This document shows, one piece after another, positions 7,024-9,025 of a stretch of DNA of 9,025 bases (the stretch's first letter is position 1; every line of letters begins with the position of its first letter). The translations under genes were made by a program, and so were the position numbers. The DNA comes from a bacterium. Its GTDB lineage: Bacteria; Latescibacterota; UBA2968. The stretch spans positions 1 through 9,025 of the forward strand of contig JAPUJS010000256.1 of the NCBI GenBank assembly GCA_027296045.1, given 5' to 3'. The notes under the pieces are model-generated. The model had not been told where the DNA came from. It saw only the letters and a program-made list of their open reading frames with translations, and ran no database searches.

Positions 7024-7914
7024 TTATCGTATTTTTTCAGGACTGATTGTCCCAAGTGGGATGTTTAGCAGATCTTCTCCAAAGATGATCTGGCCGGAGA
7101 AGATGCCGGCGGCTTCGGCCAAGATGCGTTCCCGGATGCCGGTCTGTTCGAGCTGCTCTGTGATGTGTACCAGGACGAGGGTTTGAACATTGGCCTCACG
7201 GGCGGTTCGGGCTGCATCCAGGTGGCCCGAGCAACTGTCTGTGATGCGTGAATCGGTGACCACGCCGTTAATCATGTGACACATGTGAAGCAAAATGTCA
7301 GCGTTCTGAGCCAGATCTGTCAGCGCCTGTGTTGGGGCCGTGTCCCCGCCGAAGACAATACTACCTTCGGATGTGTCGAAGCGGTAGGCCAGGCAGGTGA
7401 GCTGAGGCTGGCAGTGGACGACTTCTGCGGTGGTGACGCGCCAGGGGTCTTTTTCAACGACCGATCCGTGGGCTACTTCTGTGACGGAGGGTTCGGGACG
7501 TTTGCGGGGAAGTACCCCTCCACGCATTTCGTAGATAAATTCGCTTCCCGGGTGTTTGGTCCGACCAGAGAGGTCGGGGCCGTAGGCGCCGTTTTCCGAA
7601 AATAGCAATTCCGTCATGTGCTGGATAGGTGGTGGACCGTATACTTCCAGGTCCGGAATTTTTCCCACGCCCTGGTCCCAGCGGTTGAGCACGAGGTAAC
7701 CATAGTCCACGCAGTGGTCGTAGTGCAGGTGTGTGAGGAAGAGGGTGGAAATTTGGGTTGGAGAAATACCGGTTTCGAGCAAGCGTCGAATCGTACCGGG
7801 ACCACAGTCGAAGAGCAAGCTTTCCTTTTCCAACTGAATCAGGTAGCCTGAGCCTGCGCGGTGAACGAGTGGGGCCGGGGTGCCGGTGCCCAGAAGGGTG
7901 AGGGAGAGTGACAT
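7024..7914 (-). CDS. Metallo-beta-lactamase-fold hydrolase (RNase Z / arylsulfatase AtsA-like group)
   Basis: This 296-residue protein has the binuclear zinc fold. The first strand motif LLGTGTPAP lies at 7-15 and FDCGPGT at 35-41. The zinc motif THLHYDH gives H62, H64, D66 and H67. Further ligand candidates are H167, D191 in FGGDTAPT, and H250 in LVLVHI; H231 of SGHLDA is also conserved. The pattern GxGTP, FDCGxGT and GDTxPT belongs to the RNase Z/AtsA/phosphodiesterase branch, not to antibiotic beta-lactamases. The family covers tRNA processing, aryl sulfate, lactone and phosphodiester hydrolysis, so the substrate is open. In an oxidoreductase cluster a lactonase or ester hydrolase role is possible but unproven. 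ATG 7914 comes three bases after the stop of the aldo/keto reductase, indicating coupled translation. There is no signal peptide, so it is cytoplasmic. Confidence 0.87.
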   Translation of the reverse strand: MSLSLTLLGTGTPAPLVHRAGSGYLIQLEKESLLFDCGPGTIRRLLETGISPTQISTLFLTHLHYDHCVDYGYLVLNRWDQGVGKIPDLEVYGPPPIQHMTELLFSENGAYGPDLSGRTKHPGSEFIYEMRGGVLPRKRPEPSVTEVAHGSVVEKDPWRVTTAEVVHCQPQLTCLAYRFDTSEGSIVFGGDTAPTQALTDLAQNADILLHMCHMINGVVTDSRITDSCSGHLDAARTAREANVQTLVLVHITEQLEQTGIRERILAEAAGIFSGQIIFGEDLLNIPLGTISPEKIR

Positions 7915-7917
7915 AGG

Positions 7918-8901
7918 CTATCGGTGTACGCCTTGTTCCCAGTGTTGGATCAGTGGTTCGAGGTCTGACCAGAAGGTTTCCGGGATTTCAGCAGATCCTG
8001 CGTTTGCGTTTTGGACCGCTTCATCGGGTGTTCGAGCGCCCGGGATTGTGGCCGAAACCTGGGGGTGTCGTGTGCACCATTGGAGCGCTGCGGCAACCAT
8101 CGGGATGTTGTGGTCGTTACAAAGGGTCTGGATTTTGGAGACGTGGTTCAGGCAGTCCTGGGAAAAATCACGGGCCAGGTAGTCGATGTCCTCCACCGGT
8201 CCGGTTGCGAGCAGGCCGCGTTCGACGGGGGTGGCGATCACCAGGCCCACGTTGTGTTTTTCGGCGGCCGACAAAATGCGTTCGGCGGCCACCTGATTTA
8301 AGAGGCTCCAGGCTTCAGGGACTACGGCTGCGTCAAATTCACCGGTTTCGATGTAGGGCGCATTGGTCGGCGGATCGTTTGCCGCAATTCCGATGTGGTC
8401 GACGATGCCTTCGCCTTGCAGTTTGCGTAAAGCACCCAAAGCGCCATCTGCTGCCATGACCTGTTCCATTGGTTGACCCATCGGATCGTGGATGTAGGCG
8501 ACTCTGAAGCGGTCGAGTCCCAGGCGTTCCAGGCTGGCGTCGATCTGGCGGCGAATGGAATCGGCCGTATAGTCATAGCCTTCTCTCCACCGTCCGCACT
8601 TGGTGGTGACGGTCACTTTTTCCGCCAGATCTGGACGCGCTTTTAAGGCCTTACCGATGATGGTTTCACTGCGGGTGCCGCCATATAGGGGCGCTGTGTC
8701 GATGAGCGTACAGCCTGCTTCGATGGCGGTGTGGACACACTGGATGCCCAGGTCGTCTTCCATATGGCTGGTGGGAGATTGCTGATCGGATTCGGGATAT
8801 TCCCTGGCGGCCTGATTGGGGTGCGGAATGCCGATAAAGGCGGCGCCCAACCCCACGATGGAAACCTGGAGACCTGTGCGGCCGAGGGTTTTGTGTTGCA
8901 T
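7918..8901 (-). CDS. Aldo/keto reductase, D-threo-aldose/L-fucose dehydrogenase-like
   Basis: This 327-residue TIM-barrel reductase would oxidise an aldose at C1 to a lactone, or reduce a carbonyl, with NAD(P). The catalytic tetrad is D68 and Y73 in IDTAPLYGG, K101 in TTKCGR, and H138 in YIHDP. The opening KTLGRTGLQVSIVGLG and the DTAPLYGG-x-RSE plus HDP combination suit the L-fucose/D-threo-aldose 1-dehydrogenase group. The C-terminal NADP segment includes ATIPGARTPDEAVQN. An insert at about residues 25-50 (PHPNQAAREYPESDQQ) is longer than in simple family members. ATG 8901 has AAGGAA eight to nine bases upstream and gives the family N-terminus. A TTG-started extension to 8970 adds a non-family tail and is rejected. 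It appears to be the first gene of the cluster, and a sugar-oxidising role is inference. Confidence 0.9.
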   Translation of the reverse strand: MQHKTLGRTGLQVSIVGLGAAFIGIPHPNQAAREYPESDQQSPTSHMEDDLGIQCVHTAIEAGCTLIDTAPLYGGTRSETIIGKALKARPDLAEKVTVTTKCGRWREGYDYTADSIRRQIDASLERLGLDRFRVAYIHDPMGQPMEQVMAADGALGALRKLQGEGIVDHIGIAANDPPTNAPYIETGEFDAAVVPEAWSLLNQVAAERILSAAEKHNVGLVIATPVERGLLATGPVEDIDYLARDFSQDCLNHVSKIQTLCNDHNIPMVAAALQWCTRHPQVSATIPGARTPDEAVQNANAGSAEIPETFWSDLEPLIQHWEQGVHR

Positions 8902-8908
8902 CAGAGTG

Positions 8909-8914
8909 TTCCTT
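8909..8914 (-). promoter_or_regulatory. Ribosome binding site of the aldo/keto reductase
   Basis: The minus strand reads AAGGAA, with AGGA eight bases before ATG 8901. It supports this start over the upstream TTG at 8970. Confidence 0.6.
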
Positions 8915-8946
8915 TCCAAATTGCTGATAGAACAAAGCAGGAAATT

Positions 8947-8975
8947 AAGATAGTAAGGTGAGAGAGACAACGCAA
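8947..8975 (-). promoter_or_regulatory. Possible weak sigma-70-type promoter
   Basis: The minus strand reads TTGCGT (8970-8975), 17 bases, then TATCTT (8947-8952), about 45 bases before the ATG of the first gene. Only three and four of six bases match the E. coli consensus. The spacing and place are right but the match is weak, and the consensus may not apply to this organism. Confidence 0.25.
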
Positions 8976-9025
8976 TGACCTTCTATCGGCTTAGCACTGC
9001 AAACTGGTAATCAAGATTTGGACAT

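Noticed and set aside
6906..7055. N-terminal extension of the nucleotidyltransferase to an ATG at 7055
   Set aside because: It overlaps the end of the hydrolase, runs through the repeat palindrome and adds 50 residues unlike the family. The internal ATG at 6905 has a strong ribosome site and the canonical start motif.
8902..8970. TTG-started extension of the aldo/keto reductase
   Set aside because: The added 23 residues are not family-like and cross the best ribosome site; ATG 8901 fits better.

Overview
The window is a bacterial accessory-metabolism locus with moderately high GC. Every supportable gene lies on the minus strand, so transcription runs from the right edge to the left edge. There are no rRNA, tRNA, CRISPR, phage or transposase signatures. 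The flavour of the proteins suggests an environmental, metagenome-type bacterium from groups such as Latescibacterota, Poribacteria or Planctomycetes. The hints are a large DUF6785-like membrane protein, many sugar-type oxidoreductases and a plant AAE17/18-like acyl-CoA ligase. This placement is inference from protein style only.

Layout in transcription order: (1) 8902-9025, leader with at best a weak promoter; (2) an aldo/keto reductase of the D-threo-aldose/L-fucose dehydrogenase type, 7918-8901; (3) a metallo-beta-lactamase-fold hydrolase starting 3 nt later, 7024-7914; (4) a 118-bp intergenic gap (6906-7023) that is almost entirely a degenerate 7-bp repeat array arranged as a large imperfect palindrome; (5) a GlmU-like sugar-1-phosphate nucleotidyltransferase with a left-handed beta-helix tail, 5532-6905; (6) an acyl-CoA synthetase resembling plant peroxisomal AAE17/AAE18, overlapping the previous gene by 11 bp, 3494-5542; (7) GDP-mannose 4,6-dehydratase, 2505-3476; (8) a medium-chain zinc alcohol dehydrogenase without the structural-zinc cysteines, 1425-2477; (9) a 3-hydroxyisobutyrate dehydrogenase-family reductase interrupted by a one-base frameshift near 761-764, 503-1380; (10) the first 141 codons of a polytopic membrane protein of DUF6785 type, running off the left edge, 1-423.

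Spacings of 3, -11, 17, 27 and 44 bp point to one or two operons. Genes 5-7 form a tight block of nucleotide-sugar activation, carboxylate activation and 6-deoxy-sugar formation. They are flanked by oxidoreductases and a hydrolase that would suit oxidation of a sugar or sugar-derived acid. A single pathway joining them is a hypothesis. No individual gene is of unknown fold; the new elements are the gene combination, the repeat palindrome and the frameshift.
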